A DNA stretch of 64,000 nucleotides from Photobacterium sp. GB-56 (lineage in GTDB: Bacteria > Pseudomonadota > Gammaproteobacteria > Enterobacterales > Vibrionaceae), in contig NZ_PYNW01000004.1 of the NCBI RefSeq assembly GCF_003026105.1, forward strand, positions 310,001 through 374,000, written 5' to 3'. Within the stretch, counting starts at the first letter, position 1; every line of letters begins with the position of its first letter. Shown piece after piece: positions 17,085 through 25,821 of this stretch. The position numbers and the translations under genes are program-made. The notes beneath the pieces were generated by a model, which did no database searches, was not told where the DNA came from, and saw only the letters and a program-made list of their open reading frames with translations.

Positions 17085-17126
17085 AATCACGCGATATATT
17101 TTATATAGCATCGCGTGATTTGTTAT
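17085..17126 (+). terminator. Terminator of the DUF2938-like gene
   Basis: 11-bp perfect stem AATCACGCGAT / ATCGCGTGATT around a 14-base AT loop, followed by TGTTATTT. Confidence 0.75.
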
Positions 17127-17305
17127 TTATCTGAAAAGCAAACATCAGCAGCTAAAGTAAGAAGTTTGAGTGCTTCATGCGACTGCTTGTTTGCTGTTAT
17201 ATATTCGGTTGGAAATAACAACGTTTTTAGTTCGTTAATACCATAAAATGTTAAAATGGTTTTGAAACAAAAGTAGCTCACAATATGCGTCAGCTTGACC
17301 AATTT
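17123..17305 (-). pseudogene. Fragment related to the C-terminal part of the HNH/membrane protein
   Basis: An open frame of about 60 codons without an ATG or ribosome site. Its translation contains ELKTLLFPTEYITA followed by SHEALKLL. This lines up with ALKTLIFPPEGMTA and AHEATKIL of the protein encoded at 12226-13713 (residues ~379-403), with the same spacing. The rest diverges and stops early with DVCFSDK. It is therefore read as the remnant of a second copy of that gene, on the same strand and about 4 kb away. Nothing else of the gene (HNH motif, TerB partner) is visible around it. Confidence 0.55.
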
Positions 17306-17318
17306 TTAATACAACACA

Positions 17319-17750
17319 CTACTTATACAAACTGAACTTTTTAGTAAATTCTCGTAATGTTTCAGTATCACCAAACAAACAAACTCCCAAGTACTCCAAA
17401 TCAGCTTCTTTTGTTTCTTTCGTCCTCAGCTGCTGTTCTGTTGATCCCCCATCTATCATAGTACTTGTAAAATCAGTGAATTTAATACCACGACTCAAAG
17501 CCTCTTCTCTTACTTTACGTAATTTATTTGAATTATCAGCTTTTAACACAATGAATGGATAATGCGATAAACTCGGATGCACATTGCCATCCAAATCAAC
17601 ATAATCTAGATAAGCACCTTCATCTTCAGACAGTTGTTTAGACAAACCAACACTCAAATGCCCAAGTACATTTAAGGTACGCCCTAAATCCATTTTTTTA
17701 CTTAAAACTGAAATATACCTTTTCTGATTTTCATCAGGTAAATCAACCAT
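17319..17750 (-). CDS. DUF2000 family protein
   Basis: A 143-residue protein. HYPFIVLKADNSNKLRKVREEA and then FTDFTSTMIDGGSTEQQ follow the pattern of DUF2000, and the end (DLEYLGVCLFGDTETLREFTKKFSLYK) matches the family terminus. The fold is related to peptidyl-tRNA hydrolase 2, but no enzymatic role is established. AAGGGGAT precedes the ATG. It follows the GNAT gene at 17810 by 60 bases on the same strand, so they may be co-transcribed. Confidence 0.75.
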   Translation of the reverse strand: MVDLPDENQKRYISVLSKKMDLGRTLNVLGHLSVGLSKQLSEDEGAYLDYVDLDGNVHPSLSHYPFIVLKADNSNKLRKVREEALSRGIKFTDFTSTMIDGGSTEQQLRTKETKEADLEYLGVCLFGDTETLREFTKKFSLYK

Positions 17751-17809
17751 AATATCCCCTTATAAACTGAACGTTCATATTAGCTGTATAAAAGCGCTTA
17801 CGTAAAATA

Positions 17810-18217
17810 TTAATGCTCTGTGCCTTCATACACCCACATTGATTCTGTTTTACCTGCTCGTTCAAAGCCAAGCGCTTGATAAAACGCAATGGCTTCACCA
17901 TCAGCAGTCAACATTTGTTGGTGAAATCCACTGTATACAGACAACATTGCTTCCATCATTTTACGACCAATGCCCTTACCCTGATGTAAAGGGTGAACAA
18001 GCATATGGGGATAATACACAACAAGATAACCGTCTGTGATAGCGTTCCCCACTCCAACTAACTTACCGTTAGCACGAGCAGTAACCAAAGTATGAGAATT
18101 ACGTAATGCAGCTAAGAGTTGTTTGGGTTTATCTGCTGAAGACCATTCATTCGCACGGTACAATGCGATAACTTCGGCTTCTTCAATCTCGCCGTTAAGT
18201 TCAACGTTAATATCCAT
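17810..18217 (-). CDS. GNAT-family N-acetyltransferase
   Basis: A 135-residue single-domain acetyltransferase. The acetyl-CoA loop is HQGKGIGRKMMEAM near residue 80, preceded by the strand PHMLVHP, and the C-terminal AIAFYQALGFERAG motif is typical. Small size and architecture resemble amine or aminoglycoside-like acetyltransferases, but the substrate is unknown. A CAAGGGAG site precedes the ATG. It is upstream of the DUF2000 gene in the same direction. Confidence 0.85.
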   Translation of the reverse strand: MDINVELNGEIEEAEVIALYRANEWSSADKPKQLLAALRNSHTLVTARANGKLVGVGNAITDGYLVVYYPHMLVHPLHQGKGIGRKMMEAMLSVYSGFHQQMLTADGEAIAFYQALGFERAGKTESMWVYEGTEH

Positions 18218-18422
18218 ATAAACGGTACTCCCTTGTCATCATGCCGAATGTTTTAATCATATACTTAATAAAAATGCGACTTTTAAAACATTCTTATCTT
18301 ATTGATAAATAACGTAGCATCACAAAAAGTAAAAATCTACATGCAGTCAACATTCAACACTCATACAGTTAGCATGGGTATTCTTATAGAGCATTATTTA
18401 ATATAAGAAAAGATCCCGTAAC

Positions 18423-19232
18423 ATGTTAAAAAAAGTCTGCTATTGGCTTAAGCGATTCATTCAAGATCCCTTTTCGCATTTCCTTATCGCGGGTGCTGTG
18501 CTGTTTATTGGTTATTCACAGTATTACTCGTCTACTTCTGTAAATACCATTTCAGTGACACCGTCACAAGTTGAGCAACAAAAAAAAGACGATACGCTTT
18601 ATTTTGGTTCCCCCCCGTCGAGCACAGAACTAAACAAAGACATTAACCATGTAGTGTTAAAACAGATGCTATCTCAACAGGCATTAAAATTAGGCTTGGA
18701 GAAAGGCGATCCAAACTTAAATGAAATGTTGATGCAACGTTACCTGTCCTATGTTTCACAGTTAGCTAAGATCAATGCCACCAACACAACCTTATTACAT
18801 AAATACTATTTAACGCATCAAGCGCGTTATAAGCATCCCGATATGTACTCATTGTGCTATCACTTTTTAACGCCACAAGAAGTGCAACACCCTATTGCTA
18901 CGATGGATTCTCAACAATGTTTAAGTGATGTGAGTAAGCAGGCATTATTGGCAAAGCTGGGTACAAAAACAGTAGACGCATTAGCCGCACTAGCACCAAA
19001 CCAATGGTCAACACCGATTGATACTCCCTTTGGCGCGATAGCAGTAAAGGTACTCGATTATCAAAAAGCAGGCGTTCTCAGTTTTAAGCAGGCCAAGCAA
19101 CAATTAGCACAAGATTTTGCCCGTGATGATGTTAATAACAAAATAGCTGCTGTTATTAAGCAATATCACATTGCACTACCCGCAGGTTCAGATTTTACCG
19201 TTAACACAAAGACACTATTAAACAATGTATAA
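18423..19232 (+). CDS. Membrane-anchored peptidylprolyl-isomerase-like protein
   Basis: A 269-residue protein. One transmembrane helix near the N-terminus (~20-38, FLIAGAVLFIGYSQYY) anchors a periplasmic region. That region has a SurA/parvulin-like architecture: a helical N-part (LKQMLSQQALKLGLEKGD), then a weak parvulin-like domain ending in WSTPIDTPFGAIAVKVLDYQ and a helix-rich tail. The parvulin core is divergent, so catalytic activity is doubtful. Genes like this often precede HupE/UreJ-type membrane proteins in marine bacteria, and here the next gene overlaps by 8 bases. A chaperone role for that partner is inferred. Confidence 0.7.
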   Translation: MLKKVCYWLKRFIQDPFSHFLIAGAVLFIGYSQYYSSTSVNTISVTPSQVEQQKKDDTLYFGSPPSSTELNKDINHVVLKQMLSQQALKLGLEKGDPNLNEMLMQRYLSYVSQLAKINATNTTLLHKYYLTHQARYKHPDMYSLCYHFLTPQEVQHPIATMDSQQCLSDVSKQALLAKLGTKTVDALAALAPNQWSTPIDTPFGAIAVKVLDYQKAGVLSFKQAKQQLAQDFARDDVNNKIAAVIKQYHIALPAGSDFTVNTKTLLNNV

Positions 19233-20259
19233 GCACATCTCTTATTTTATGTGGCGCTTAGTTGTTGGCACAGTCGTTGGCGCCCTGATTACGGTAGTAA
19301 TGGCACCACTGGCAATGGCGCATCCTTATCAGCCCTCAGTGGGTTTGATCACACAGTTAGATAATCAACAATATAAGTTGGCGTTAAAACTACCGGTAAT
19401 TGCAGGTGAACATACACAAATAACACCCACCTTAACTAATGGCGGCACGGTACGTTTATTGTCATCACAGCGAAGTGACAATGGTTTCGGAATGGATGAA
19501 CAAGATTATTTGCTGCAACTTAAAGCGAATACATCATCACCGACTCTGGTATTTAACGGACTAAAAACAGGCCAGCTACTCACGCAGTTAACGCAAAAAG
19601 ATGGGAAAGTGAGTACGCTTGCGCTGTATAAAGGGCATAACAGCCTACACTTAACCGATAAGATCTCGATTTGGACAACAATAAAGCTCTTTGTCACCTT
19701 AGGTATCACCCATATCTTAACGGGGATTGATCACCTAATGTTTGTGGCGGGCTTATTGTTATTTACGCGCGATTTTAAAACCTTTTTAAAGGCCATTACC
19801 TGTTTTACCTTAGCCCACAGTATTACGTTAAGCTTGTCTGCGCTTAATCTGGTACACATTCCAGAACCGCCAGTAGAAACGGGAATTGCACTGAGTATTT
19901 TGTTTTTGTGTTATGAGCTTACTCGCCCTTATGACAAAGCACATCCAACATTAAGCCGAAAATTTCCATGGCTGATTTCGTTTTCCTTTGGTTTATTACA
20001 TGGGTTGGGGTTTGCCAGCGCATTAAAAGAAGTAGGATTGAGCCAAACCAGCATTCCGTTAGCCCTCGCCTGTTTTAATATTGGGGTTGAGATTGGGCAA
20101 TTGATCTTCTTATCGTTTCTTATCGTGCTATTGAAATTGTGCGCTAAAGTGCCTGTATTTCATCATAAGTTCTTTCAAAAAGTACCTTTGTATACCATGG
20201 GGATCATGGCGTCTTTTTGGTTTATTCAACGGGCGTACATTATGTTCCATGTTTTATAG
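19225..20259 (+). CDS. HupE/UreJ_2-type membrane protein
   Basis: A 344-residue protein. A signal peptide (about 1-32, ending LAMAHP) is followed by a ~120-residue periplasmic region, then a HupE/UreJ_2 module of seven or so helices. That module has the hallmark histidines GITHILTGIDHLMFV, LAHSITLSL and FGLLHGLGFASAL, and the FNIGVEIGQ motif. The family is named after hydrogenase and urease accessory proteins and may transport nickel or cobalt, but no hydrogenase or urease genes are nearby. Its start overlaps the upstream isomerase-like gene by 8 bases, indicating a two-gene operon. Confidence 0.82.
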   Translation: MYKHISYFMWRLVVGTVVGALITVVMAPLAMAHPYQPSVGLITQLDNQQYKLALKLPVIAGEHTQITPTLTNGGTVRLLSSQRSDNGFGMDEQDYLLQLKANTSSPTLVFNGLKTGQLLTQLTQKDGKVSTLALYKGHNSLHLTDKISIWTTIKLFVTLGITHILTGIDHLMFVAGLLLFTRDFKTFLKAITCFTLAHSITLSLSALNLVHIPEPPVETGIALSILFLCYELTRPYDKAHPTLSRKFPWLISFSFGLLHGLGFASALKEVGLSQTSIPLALACFNIGVEIGQLIFLSFLIVLLKLCAKVPVFHHKFFQKVPLYTMGIMASFWFIQRAYIMFHVL

Positions 20260-20368
20260 TGGAAGTTACAGAGAACATATATTGTATTTTTGCTGCTAGC
20301 TTGCATTAGCCAATACTGTAATAGTGGCAGGACAAAAATAAAAACTGAAGTTAGTAAAGGAAGTCATC

Positions 20369-20671
20369 ATGTATATAGCAATGAACCGTTTTAAAATCCG
20401 TTTAGGTTCTGAGCAAGAATTTATCGATATCTGGAAGAACCGCGATACCTACCTAGATACCGTACCGGGTTTTCAATCATTCAACTTGCTTCAAGGTACA
20501 TCAAACGATGAGTACACCCTGTTTGCCTCGCACTCAGTATGGGATTCTCGCCAAGCGTTCGAAGACTGGACACAATCAGAAGCATTCCGTAAAGCTCATG
20601 CTAATGCTCGCGGTAATAAAGACATTTATTTAGGCGCACCAAACTTTGAAGGGTTTGAAAGCTGCCTATAA
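20369..20671 (+). CDS. IsdG/ABM-fold heme-degrading-type monooxygenase
   Basis: A 100-residue dimeric alpha/beta barrel protein. The pattern IAMNRFKIRLGSEQEFIDIW, then PGFQSFNLL, then SHSVWDSRQAFEDWTQSEAF and AHANARG is close to IsdG/HmoB-type proteins: asparagine near the N-terminus, tryptophan in the centre and a histidine on the long helix. Such enzymes cleave heme to release iron. No heme-uptake genes or Fur box are adjacent, so heme degradation is a family-level inference. AAGGAAG precedes the ATG and a terminator follows. Confidence 0.75.
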   Translation: MYIAMNRFKIRLGSEQEFIDIWKNRDTYLDTVPGFQSFNLLQGTSNDEYTLFASHSVWDSRQAFEDWTQSEAFRKAHANARGNKDIYLGAPNFEGFESCL

Positions 20672-20692
20672 TTTACATTTAACAAGAAATGT

Positions 20693-20730
20693 ATACCCAA
20701 ATACGATTTACCTGTGTTTGGGTATTTTTT
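20693..20730 (+). terminator. Terminator of the IsdG-like gene
   Basis: Stem ATACCCAAATAC / GTGTTTGGGTAT (one G-T pair) followed by TTTTTTG. Placed between convergent genes; the A tract on the other side is weak, so mainly plus strand. Confidence 0.8.
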
Positions 20731-20732
20731 GC

Positions 20733-21080
20733 CTAAATACTGAAGAGTTCTTTAAACATTACAAGATTAAACACCACCGCGATCACGCCTAATAGCCAAG
20801 CTAATACAGTAAAAACGATGCCAAAATACATCACTTTCTCGCTAACGAACTTAGAGATCAGCTTTACAGAAAGATAAGATGAAACGATAAAACCAGAAGC
20901 GACTATCAGCAAAACAACATTGATCAGAGGATGGCTAAGACTCTCACCATGAAGCAACATATAAGTACCAATCGTACCCGCAAAAGACAGTACGGGGATC
21001 AGATATATAATCAGAAATATCGCTGCAGTACTCACATTTACTCCATCTTGGTGTAGGCGCAAAGACAAGTTGCCTGCCAT
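20733..21080 (-). CDS. Small inner-membrane protein of unknown function
   Basis: A 115-residue protein with three predicted transmembrane helices (~17-41, 50-72, 83-110) and no motif that I recognise. Directly upstream lies repeat copy B, in the same relation as copy A to the DUF3088 gene at 9832. The gene may therefore be a mobile single-gene unit. It is convergent with the IsdG-like gene. There is no strong ribosome site; a weak TTAAAGTTAA leader precedes the ATG. Confidence 0.6.
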   Translation of the reverse strand: MAGNLSLRLHQDGVNVSTAAIFLIIYLIPVLSFAGTIGTYMLLHGESLSHPLINVVLLIVASGFIVSSYLSVKLISKFVSEKVMYFGIVFTVLAWLLGVIAVVFNLVMFKELFSI

Positions 21081-21094
21081 TTAACTTTAAAACA

Positions 21095-21210
21095 GCACCT
21101 TACGCACCTAGCCTTGCAAGGTAAACGTGCCACAACGATATATACACATAGTCGTGCGTTGTATCACATTACACATAAGTAAAGAAATGAGCAGATACAT
21201 TAACTATCAC
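21095..21210 (-). repeat. Dispersed repeat, copy B
   Basis: Counterpart of 10158-10270. Shared blocks in order: ACCTTAC, CCTTGCAAGGTAAACG, ACGAT, ATAGTCGTGC, CATTA, TTAACTA. Internal inverted repeats are seen (CAACG/CGTTG and ACGCAC/GTGCGT), which suggests a folded single strand or transcript. Confidence 0.65.
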
Positions 21211-21335
21211 ACCACTTTTATTGAAAATTAAGTCACTTCTCTAACAACCACTTGTTATTACTAAAAAACAATTAATAGCTTTTAAATTAAAAGACTTAAG
21301 TGCAATTGTTAACAAGCAAAATAGATAGTGTATCC

Positions 21336-22430
21336 ATGTCACACAATGTTAATAAAATGCTAAAATTAGAAAAATTTAATAAAAAAGATATGCCTATTGT
21401 GAAGAAAGAATCGATGCTTTTATCTGCACATCGCAAATTCAATTTATTATTGAGAGACCTTGTTCTGAGCTCAAAAATTGAACCTTTCCTAGAGCGAATG
21501 GTTGATATGGTAGAAAGTTTTTTACCAGGCAGCAAAGTCTCCATTCTCACTTTAAATCAACAACAAGGTACTTTACATACAGGGATAAAAAACAACCTTC
21601 CTGATTTTTATAATGAAGCTGTTAATGGTATCAAAATCGGAAAAAATGTAGGAAGTTGTGGTGCGGCAGCCTTTCTTAACAAAACAATCATTGCTAGCAA
21701 TATCAATGAACACCCAAACTGGCAGCCGTTTTTAGCCATTACACAAAAAGCAAATCTACACTCTTGCTGGTCTGTACCTTATACCGATTCAAACTCAAAT
21801 GTATTAGGCACATTCGCCATTTACCATAGTGAACCTAAATCACCTTCGGACATTGAAGAAGAAATCGTTAATGTCGCTGCACTCATTATATCAGTCGCTT
21901 ACGAGAAATTAATACTCGAAGAACAGCTACGCTTTAGCGCAACACATGATGAATTAACCAAGCTTCATAATCGTACTTATTTAAATGAAGTCGCAACTAA
22001 ATTTTTATCACTGTGCCTACGAAAAAATTTAAAAAGCTCACTGTTATTTATCGATCTAGATAAATTTAAATTAGTGAATGATAATTTGGGTCACAAAGTT
22101 GGTGATGATCTACTTGTTTTAGTTTCAGACGTTATATCTCAACAAGTACGTGACTGTGATATTGCATCCCGTTTTGGTGGCGATGAGTTTATTATCGTAA
22201 TGGAAAACACCCATACAAGAGATGGTACTCAAGTCGCAAACCGACTTCACGACGCTATTATGGCCAAAGTACCATCCGATATATTGGATTTAGGATTTGG
22301 TGTAAGCATTGGTGTCGCAACGTCAACAGAAGAAAATCAAGCCTTAGATCAACTCATTCAGAAAGCAGACCAAGCAATGTATCATGCAAAGCAGCACCGT
22401 TTAGGTGTTTATAGCGATACGTCACTTTAA
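21336..22430 (+). CDS. GAF-GGDEF diguanylate cyclase
   Basis: About 364 residues. A GAF sensor domain (roughly residues 30-190, with GSCGAAAFLNKTIIASNI and SCWSVP) is followed by a GGDEF domain. The active-site loop is RFGGDEFII, and an RDCD inhibitory site lies five residues before it, so product inhibition by cyclic di-GMP is expected. There are no membrane helices, so it is cytoplasmic. The exact start is uncertain: in-frame GTG at 21300, ATG at 21336 or ATG at 21357, none with a convincing ribosome site. It probably responds to a small ligand or redox signal and raises c-di-GMP. Confidence 0.87.
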   Translation: MSHNVNKMLKLEKFNKKDMPIVKKESMLLSAHRKFNLLLRDLVLSSKIEPFLERMVDMVESFLPGSKVSILTLNQQQGTLHTGIKNNLPDFYNEAVNGIKIGKNVGSCGAAAFLNKTIIASNINEHPNWQPFLAITQKANLHSCWSVPYTDSNSNVLGTFAIYHSEPKSPSDIEEEIVNVAALIISVAYEKLILEEQLRFSATHDELTKLHNRTYLNEVATKFLSLCLRKNLKSSLLFIDLDKFKLVNDNLGHKVGDDLLVLVSDVISQQVRDCDIASRFGGDEFIIVMENTHTRDGTQVANRLHDAIMAKVPSDILDLGFGVSIGVATSTEENQALDQLIQKADQAMYHAKQHRLGVYSDTSL

Positions 22431-22447
22431 CTAAAGCAGCATATTTT

Positions 22448-22478
22448 TGAGTAAACTTTCTCACTGCTCTGCAAATAA
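22448..22478 (-). repeat. Short direct repeat flanking the serine-hydrolase gene, left copy
   Basis: 31 bases matching 24096-24126 at 28 positions. On the minus strand both copies read LFAEQ-x-ESLLK, so they look like scraps of one coding sequence; this one has a stop codon in the middle. Confidence 0.5.
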
Positions 22479-22645
22479 TCTTGTGCTTACTCCCGTTATC
22501 TTTCATCCAAAATGTAATTATTTCACATTATAAATTAAATCAATTCCAACACGTAAATTAAGAACCATTAGATTGATTTTCAACCTACCGACATGTTAAT
22601 AAATTGTTTAATTTATTTTAAGTGAACAAATTTTAAGCAGCCAAG

Positions 22646-23821
22646 ATGAAACGTATTATCAAAATCGGATTATTATTATCACCTGCTATTTTTATCTTAT
22701 GGATGATAACCTTTCCTCCTAAAACTGACATGAGTGATTTTAATTGGACTCAAACGTCTGAACAAAATGATTGGAAAGTTAGCTCCCCCAAAGCAGAAGG
22801 TTTTAACCCAGATAAGCTAATTGAACTTCACCAACAAGTAACCTTACGTAAGTCAAAAAAGGTGCAGTCATTGCTGATAACACGGAATGATAAATTAATT
22901 TTTGAACAATATTACCCTGTTAGGCACTCTGGAGATGGCACCCCAATGCCAGATTTTTTTCCACCTTCACCCGATAGGTATCACAATATAAAATCAGTTA
23001 CCAAGACGGTCACATCAACATTAATTGGCCATCTTTTATATAAAAAAGAAATAGCCAATACTGATGTCTCGCTGTTTGATTATTTTAATAAAAAAGATAT
23101 CCCCAATTTTGAAAAGAAAAGGCAAATTAAACTTCGACATGCTTTAGATTTCAATAGTGGTCTTGATTGGGCAGAATGGCATGAAAGACATAGCGATGCG
23201 ATGTCTATGTGGTTATCCGATGACCCTTATCAATATATTTTCCAAAAAGGTATTAAAGATCAGCCCGGTAAAACATTTGTCTATCAAGGAGCTATGAGTG
23301 TATTACTAGGTGGAGTAATAGAAAAAATCACAAAGATGAACCTTAAAGAATATACCAATCAAGCACTATTCCAACCACTAGGTATCACTCATTATGATTG
23401 GTTTGCTCATGAAGTGACCGGTGATTATTTAGGTTCATCAGGTTTATATTTACGTCCAAGAGATCTTGCGAAGTTAGGACAACTTTATATAAACCAAGGG
23501 GTATGGAAGGGTCAGCGTATTTTTTCAAAACAATGGGCACAAGAGTCTTTAAAACCTAAAGGTAAATTTTGGCCCAATAAGTCTATTGCTTACGGCCATA
23601 ACTGGTGGTTTCCAACAATAAAAAAAGAGGGTAAAAAAATAGATATAGCAGGAATGAGAGGTACAGGTGGTCAAGAAGTTTTTATCATTCCACAGCTCCA
23701 ACTGACGATTGTTATCACATCAGGTGCGTATATGGATCAAGATGATACTTACCCTTTTAAGCTGATCGTCGATTATATTCTGCCGTCACTTGGGATCGAC
23801 GAAGCCGAATATATAACATAA
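22646..23821 (+). CDS. Serine hydrolase of the beta-lactamase/DD-peptidase (class C-like) fold
   Basis: A 391-residue protein with an N-terminal membrane anchor or signal (~4-24). The SxxK nucleophile motif is SVTK at 117-120. The second motif, normally YxN, reads Y213-Q-G215, and the third is likely GTGGQ near residue 343. This suggests a penicillin-binding-protein-like esterase or amidase rather than a true beta-lactamase. No AmpR or peptidoglycan genes are adjacent. It is flanked by short direct repeats (22448 and 24096) that look like remains of a duplicated coding sequence. Confidence 0.8.
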   Translation: MKRIIKIGLLLSPAIFILWMITFPPKTDMSDFNWTQTSEQNDWKVSSPKAEGFNPDKLIELHQQVTLRKSKKVQSLLITRNDKLIFEQYYPVRHSGDGTPMPDFFPPSPDRYHNIKSVTKTVTSTLIGHLLYKKEIANTDVSLFDYFNKKDIPNFEKKRQIKLRHALDFNSGLDWAEWHERHSDAMSMWLSDDPYQYIFQKGIKDQPGKTFVYQGAMSVLLGGVIEKITKMNLKEYTNQALFQPLGITHYDWFAHEVTGDYLGSSGLYLRPRDLAKLGQLYINQGVWKGQRIFSKQWAQESLKPKGKFWPNKSIAYGHNWWFPTIKKEGKKIDIAGMRGTGGQEVFIIPQLQLTIVITSGAYMDQDDTYPFKLIVDYILPSLGIDEAEYIT

Positions 23822-23945
23822 TGTATTTATACGAGTACCGTTAGTTATGTAAGCTTAAGGTACTAATAATTTTCTGTATTTGGCTCCCTTTTTATTGGAA
23901 TGCATTTTCTCTTTTTTATAACGTTACGCATCACGCTCTCCCCTT

Positions 23946-23980
23946 CACCACCGAGGTCTTATTCACCCACCTCGGTGGTG
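23946..23980 (+). terminator. Strong hairpin after the serine-hydrolase gene
   Basis: 12-bp perfect stem CACCACCGAGGT / ACCTCGGTGGTG with an 11-base loop. It is followed only by GTTTAC, so termination may be weak or factor-dependent. Confidence 0.5.
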
Positions 23981-24054
23981 GTTTACAGAAAAATTTTATT
24001 CTTCTGAGAGCATGAGCTGTTAGCGCAATTTGCTCTTTCGGAAGAACCGAGACA

Positions 24055-24207
24055 TTAATTTCTATCCAAACCAATAAACCCAGCAGCAATATCTTTAAGT
24101 AAGCTTTCTAACTGCTCTGCAAATAAAATAGTGACACCATCAGTATTTTGGAAGTCCTATATCTCAACACCACGATTAATTTATCCGCCTCCCGCCTTGC
24201 CTATTTG
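24055..24207 (-). pseudogene. Decayed coding fragment
   Basis: A minus-strand reading with a protein-like stretch (NTDGVTILFAEQLESLL, then KDIAAGFIGLDRN and a stop) is interrupted upstream by two in-frame stops. The central part repeats at 22448-22478. I do not recognise the parent protein. No start codon or ribosome site is seen. Confidence 0.4.
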
Positions 24208-24370
24208 CCCTTAAATACGGGATACTTAATGTTATGCGTGCTTAGGGTTTTACTCTGAAGCGTTTAACGACTTAAATACAATAAACTGCTGAATTTATAA
24301 GCGGTTTTAACAACAAGCCATTGCTTAGATAAAGAGTAATAATAACAACCGTAATGGCTATGGATGATTT

Positions 24371-25792
24371 ATGAACGATAAGAACCAAGCAACACTTTAT
24401 TGGATTGACTACGAGACGTTTGGCGCAAGTCCTGCCAATGATCGTCCTTGCCAGTTTGCGGGTGTCCGTACTGATATGGACATGAACATTATTGGTGAGC
24501 CACTCGTTATTTACTGTAAGCCACCAGCCGATTACTTACCGTCACCTGAAGCGTGTTTAATCACAGGTATTACACCGCAAGAAGCGATGGAAAAAGGCTT
24601 ATCAGAGCCTGAATTTATTGAAGCGATTCATGCTGAACTGTCAAAACCCAATACATGTGTCATTGGTTACAACAACGTTCGTTTTGATGATGAAGTAACG
24701 CGCTATACCTTATACCGCAACTTCTTCGACCCATACGGTTGGGCGTGGCAAAATGGTAACTCGCGTTGGGATTTATTAGATATTATGCGTACTTGTTACG
24801 CATTGCGCCCAGAAGGTGTCAACTGGCCGCTGGATGATGAAGATCGCCCTAGCTTTAAACTTGAAAAGCTGTCTGTTGCCAATGGTATTGAACACGCGAA
24901 TGCTCACGATGCAATGGCTGATGTTTACGCGACAATCGAGCTGGCTAAAATCATTAAAACGAATCAACCTAAGTTGTTTGATTACCTGTTTGATTTACGT
25001 CATAAGCGCAAGCTACAAGAATTAATCGATATTGTTAACTTAACGCCGTTAGTACATATCTCTGGCATGTTTGGTACTGATTGTGGCAATACGAGTTGGA
25101 TTGTGCCTGTGGCATGGCACCCTGATAATAAGAACGCTGTTATTACAGTGAACCTCGCGCTTGATCCTACCCCATTAATTGAGCTTGATGCCGACCAACT
25201 GCGTGAGCGTTTATATACTAAGCGTGTTGATTTAGCACCAGATGAATTACCGGTGCCCGTTAAAGAAGTGCATTTGAATAAGTGCCCTGTTCTTGCTCCA
25301 GCTAAAACATTAAAAGCTGAAGATGCCGCGCGTTTAGGGATTGATAGAGAGCAATGTTTAAAGAACCTTGCCTTAATTAAGCAGCACCCTGAAATTCGTG
25401 AAAAGTTAATCGAAATGTTTAGTGTTAAACGTGAATATGCGGCTAACGATAATGTTGATGCGATGCTCTACGATGGGTTCTTCTCTACTGCTGATCGTTC
25501 AACCATGGATATTATCCGTGAAACGACACCCGATCAGTTAGCTTCACTTGAAATCAATGTCGATGACAAGCGTATTAAGCCGCTGTTATTCCGCTATCGT
25601 GCCCGTAATTTCCCAATGACGTTAAGTTATGAAGAGCAAGTACGCTGGAAGCATCATTGTCAGGATTTCTTTGAAATGAATATGCCAAAGTATATGGAAA
25701 ACTTTGAGGCTGTCGCCTACGAGCATGAATCTGACGAAAATAAGATGAAAGTTTTAAAATCTCTCTATGACTATGTTTCTAAATTGGTTTAA
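24371..25792 (+). CDS. sbcB: Exodeoxyribonuclease I
   Basis: A 473-residue protein, the standard ExoI length. The DEDDh exonuclease domain comes first: D13 and E15 in WIDYETFG, D106 in NNVRFDDE, H179 and D184 in NAHDAMAD. The SH3-like and helical C-terminal domains follow, including the WLVPVAWHPDN-like segment and the LYDGF region. The enzyme degrades single-stranded DNA 3' to 5' and acts in recombination and mismatch repair; it binds the SSB tail. A GGATGA site precedes the ATG and a terminator at 25822 closes the gene, so it is monocistronic. Confidence 0.95.
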   Translation: MNDKNQATLYWIDYETFGASPANDRPCQFAGVRTDMDMNIIGEPLVIYCKPPADYLPSPEACLITGITPQEAMEKGLSEPEFIEAIHAELSKPNTCVIGYNNVRFDDEVTRYTLYRNFFDPYGWAWQNGNSRWDLLDIMRTCYALRPEGVNWPLDDEDRPSFKLEKLSVANGIEHANAHDAMADVYATIELAKIIKTNQPKLFDYLFDLRHKRKLQELIDIVNLTPLVHISGMFGTDCGNTSWIVPVAWHPDNKNAVITVNLALDPTPLIELDADQLRERLYTKRVDLAPDELPVPVKEVHLNKCPVLAPAKTLKAEDAARLGIDREQCLKNLALIKQHPEIREKLIEMFSVKREYAANDNVDAMLYDGFFSTADRSTMDIIRETTPDQLASLEINVDDKRIKPLLFRYRARNFPMTLSYEEQVRWKHHCQDFFEMNMPKYMENFEAVAYEHESDENKMKVLKSLYDYVSKLV

Positions 25793-25821
25793 ACCTTTTT
25801 ATTAATACGATAGCGATAAAT

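Larger units (their letters stand above)
17034..17318. other. Intergenic region with terminator and gene remnant
   Basis: Contains the terminator at 17085-17126 and, on the minus strand, the decayed HNH-protein fragment at 17123-17305. Confidence 0.6.
23822..24370. other. Intergenic region with hairpin and gene remnant
   Basis: About 550 bases. It contains a strong hairpin (23946-23980) and the minus-strand coding remnant at 24055-24207. Immediately before sbcB, nothing beyond AT-rich promoter-like DNA is seen. Confidence 0.5.
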
